From positions 1 to 7,415 of the forward strand of contig JAODBQ010000630.1 in the NCBI GenBank assembly GCA_025464045.1: a stretch of DNA of 7,415 bases, in the 5' to 3' direction. Position numbers and translations under genes: made by a program. Positions within the stretch are counted from its first letter, which is position 1, and every line of letters starts with the position of its first letter. The notes below the pieces were generated by a model, which was not told the DNA's origin, ran no database searches, and saw only the letters and a program-made list of their open reading frames with translations. The stretch comes from Ilumatobacteraceae bacterium. Its GTDB lineage: Bacteria > Actinomycetota > Acidimicrobiia > Acidimicrobiales > Ilumatobacteraceae. Below are positions 5,686-7,415 of this stretch, piece by piece.

Positions 5686-7257
5686 CTAGACCATCACCGG
5701 CGCGGAACGGCCGGTCCCGGCCGCGGCCGTCGCCGGCGCGCCCGATCCGCCGGCACCTGCGCCGGCGACCGATGTCGCCGACTGCTCGTGGTACTCCTCG
5801 TCGACGTTGACCGCCCACAGGTCGTGCGCCGTTCCGTCGGCGATGTTCTCCACCGCGAGCATCGCGGTGAGCATCGAGTGGTCCTGGTTGTTGTAGCGAT
5901 GCATCCCGTTGCGCCCGACGGCGTGCACGTTCGCCGCGTGCGCCTCGAGCCACCGACGCATCACCTCGACGTTGCGCGCGTACGCGCCGTCGTACACCGG
6001 GTACGCCTTGGGGACACGCACGACGAAGCCCTCGTCGTCGGGCACGTCCGACATGATCAGCCCGGTGCGCCGCAGCTCCTCCCGGGCGAAGCGCACGAGC
6101 GACTGGTCGTCCATGTCCCACAGCTCGTCGTGCTCGTTGACGAAGTACTCCAGACCGAGGCAGGTCTTGCCGGGTTTGACCATGTACGGCGACCAGGACC
6201 CGAAGTTCTGCACCCGCCCGAGACGCACCTGCGGACTGTGGATGTAGACCCAGTTGTCCGGGAACCCGGCGTCCTCCGGCACGACCAGCGCGACGGTGAG
6301 GAAGTCGCGGTAGCGCAACCCGTCCGCCGCGGCCAGCACGTGGGCAGGTGGCGCGGGATCCATCGCCCGCACGAGCGCGCTCAGCGGCATCGACGAGACC
6401 ACCGAGTCGCACTCGTGACGCTCGCCGTCGACGGTGACGACGGCGACCGCCGCACCGTGACGGTGCTCGACGGACGCGACGCGGGCCCCGTGCTGGAGCT
6501 CGGCGCCGAGCTCGACCGCCCGGTCCCGGCACGCTTCCCACATCATCCCTGGACCGAGGCGCGGGTAGAGGAACTCCTCGATCAGCGAGACGATGTCCTT
6601 CTGGTTGCGCCGGGGCCGCAGCGCGTTGATCACCGCGCTCGCGAGCGACAGGTTCTTGATCCGCTGCGCGGCCCAGTCGGCGGGCAGGGTCTCGGCAGGC
6701 ACGCCCCACACCTTCTCGGTGTAGGTCTTGAAGAACGTGCCGTACAGGCGCCGACCGAAGCGGGCGCTCACCCACCCGTCGAACGTGGTCAGGTCCTTCG
6801 GTGGTCTGACCCGCGCCCAGCCGTAGGAGGCCACGCACTTCGCGGACTCGATCACGCCAAGGTTGCGCAGCGCGTTCATGGCCTTCAGCGGGTAGTCGTA
6901 GAACTTGCCCTCGTAGAAGATCCGGCTCAGCCGCGGTCGCAGCATCAGGTCGTCGGGAAGCAGCTCACGCCACAGGGCCTCGACTTCGGGCACCTTCGTG
7001 AAGAACCGGTGGCCACCGATGTCGAACCGCCAGCCGTCGCGCACGACCGTGCGGCTGATCCCGCCGACCGTGGCATCGGCCTCGAGGATCTCCACCCCGT
7101 GACCACGGCGAGCGAGCAGCAGCGCGGCGGTCAGACCCGCCGGCCCGGCACCGATCACGACGGTGCGCTGCCTCGTTCCGGGGTGCTGGTGCTCGTTGGC
7201 GGGCAATCGGTCCCAGTCGCGTTCGTCACTGATCGTGACGACCGTTGATTCCGTCAT
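5686..7257 (-). CDS. FAD-dependent oxidoreductase, UDP-galactopyranose mutase/protoporphyrinogen oxidase-like
   Basis: A 523-residue flavoprotein of the NAD(P)/FAD-dependent amine-oxidase superfamily. Residues 33-41 (VVIGAGPAG) are the Rossmann glycine motif, and Glu59 in VEILEA is placed to bind the adenine ribose of FAD. VGGISRT (64-70) and FDIGGHRFF (78-86) continue the family pattern. VWGVPAETLPADWAAQRIKNLSL (183-205) is a hallmark of this subgroup. NVHAVGRNGMHRYNNQDHSM (443-462) is the C-terminal FAD-contacting segment. The last 30 residues are an Ala/Gly/Ser/Thr-rich, probably disordered tail. There is no signal peptide and no clear membrane helix, so it is likely cytoplasmic. Relatives often sit in polysaccharide clusters and are labelled UDP-galactopyranose mutase-like; with two GT-C genes nearby, a role in modifying a sugar precursor is plausible but inferred. 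It does not have the length or N-terminus of a classical Glf. ATG 7257 has a strong Shine-Dalgarno. The family is firm, the substrate unknown. Confidence 0.92.
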   Translation of the reverse strand: MTESTVVTISDERDWDRLPANEHQHPGTRQRTVVIGAGPAGLTAALLLARRGHGVEILEADATVGGISRTVVRDGWRFDIGGHRFFTKVPEVEALWRELLPDDLMLRPRLSRIFYEGKFYDYPLKAMNALRNLGVIESAKCVASYGWARVRPPKDLTTFDGWVSARFGRRLYGTFFKTYTEKVWGVPAETLPADWAAQRIKNLSLASAVINALRPRRNQKDIVSLIEEFLYPRLGPGMMWEACRDRAVELGAELQHGARVASVEHRHGAAVAVVTVDGERHECDSVVSSMPLSALVRAMDPAPPAHVLAAADGLRYRDFLTVALVVPEDAGFPDNWVYIHSPQVRLGRVQNFGSWSPYMVKPGKTCLGLEYFVNEHDELWDMDDQSLVRFAREELRRTGLIMSDVPDDEGFVVRVPKAYPVYDGAYARNVEVMRRWLEAHAANVHAVGRNGMHRYNNQDHSMLTAMLAVENIADGTAHDLWAVNVDEEYHEQSATSVAGAGAGGSGAPATAAAGTGRSAPVMV

Positions 7258-7265
7258 TCAATTGT

Positions 7266-7273
7266 TCCTCCCC
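7266..7273 (-). promoter_or_regulatory. Strong ribosome binding site of the flavoenzyme
   Basis: On the minus strand, GGGGAGGA lies about nine bases before ATG 7257, within a purine-rich run. This is the clearest Shine-Dalgarno in the window; it fixes the start of the gene and suggests efficient translation. Confidence 0.8.
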
Positions 7274-7335
7274 TTCGGTCCCGCCTGCCCTGTCGACTAC
7301 CCAAACCGGTGGGTTCTTCATCCAACCCGGTCATG

Positions 7336-7345
7336 TGACATGTCA
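7336..7345. promoter_or_regulatory. 10-bp palindrome TGACATGTCA, possible operator
   Basis: TGACATGTCA is a perfect palindrome about 80 bp upstream of the flavoenzyme start. Its left side overlaps TGTGA (7334-7338), which resembles a Crp/Fnr half-site, but the right side reads TCAGC rather than TCACA. It may bind a dimeric regulator; no regulator gene is in the window. Confidence 0.35.
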
Positions 7346-7374
7346 GCGGGCAGGGTGCGACCACCGCCAGCGCG

Positions 7375-7402
7375 CGATGGTGTAGGCACGATGGTGTCGG
7401 CA
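7375..7402. repeat. 14-bp tandem repeat in the intergenic region
   Basis: CGATGGTGTAGGCA (7375-7388) is followed directly by CGATGGTGTCGGCA (7389-7402), with one mismatch, and then by the first five bases of a third copy. It lies outside any gene I can support. Direct repeats like this can be activator-binding sites or slippage products; the array may continue past the window edge. Confidence 0.7.
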
Positions 7403-7415
7403 CGATGCAGATCGA

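Larger units (their letters stand above)
7258..7415 (-). promoter_or_regulatory. Upstream region of the flavoenzyme gene, presumed promoter
   Basis: These 158 bp contain no credible coding frame and are less GC-rich in places than the genes, as expected for a promoter region. On the minus strand, TTGGAT followed about 19 bases later by GTAGTC is a weak -35/-10 candidate, and GGGTAG resembles alternative-sigma -10 boxes. Neither is convincing. ACCCA and TGGGT (about 7299-7314) form a small inverted repeat. The neighbour beyond the window is unknown, so a second, divergent promoter may also lie here. Confidence 0.4.

Noticed and set aside
5788..7248. Long plus-strand open frame (486 codons) opposite the flavoenzyme
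   Set aside because: It is a His/Val/Arg-rich antisense shadow without motifs; the minus strand has complete FAD-binding motifs and a strong ribosome binding site.

Overview
This 7.4-kb window is very GC-rich and its codons end almost entirely in G or C. That base composition, together with the gene families present, points to a high-GC actinobacterium. An acidimicrobial-type lineage would fit, but this is inference and cannot be fixed from the sequence. I see no rRNA, tRNA, CRISPR array, transposase, integrase or phage gene, and no sign of recent transfer. I find no convincing new multi-gene system; the window looks like a cell-envelope glycan and membrane-protein neighbourhood.

Layout from left to right. 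(1) Bases 2-1987 (+) encode a large polytopic GT-C glycosyltransferase of the YkcB/ArnT-like GT39 group. The frame stays open to the left edge, so its start lies outside the window. (2) A 99-bp convergent gap follows, with GC-rich hairpins. (3) Bases 2087-3271 (-) encode an AI-2E/PerM-family membrane protein. (4) A short divergent gap separates it from a DoxX-family membrane protein (about 3373-3900, +). (5) After 143 bp that include a strong 10-bp perfect inverted repeat comes a second, unrelated-looking GT-C glycosyltransferase (about 4044-5636, +). (6) An 11-bp perfect hairpin overlaps its stop codon and separates it from the convergent gene at 5686-7257 (-). That gene is a Rossmann-type FAD-dependent oxidoreductase related to UDP-galactopyranose mutase and protoporphyrinogen-oxidase-like proteins, with a strong Shine-Dalgarno. 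(7) The last 158 bp are its upstream region and carry a 10-bp palindrome and a 14-bp tandem repeat.

How the genes may work together. The two GT-C enzymes probably transfer sugars from polyprenyl-phosphate donors on the outer face of the membrane. The flavoenzyme belongs to a family often found in polysaccharide clusters, so it may alter a nucleotide- or lipid-linked sugar used in the same surface glycan. The AI-2E and DoxX proteins have no obvious link to that pathway. Gene orientations alternate (+, -, +, +, -), so this is not one operon. The main points for a second look are the missing start and unusual N-terminus of the first gene, the two strong intergenic hairpins, the uncertain starts of the DoxX and second GT genes, and the repeats upstream of the flavoenzyme.
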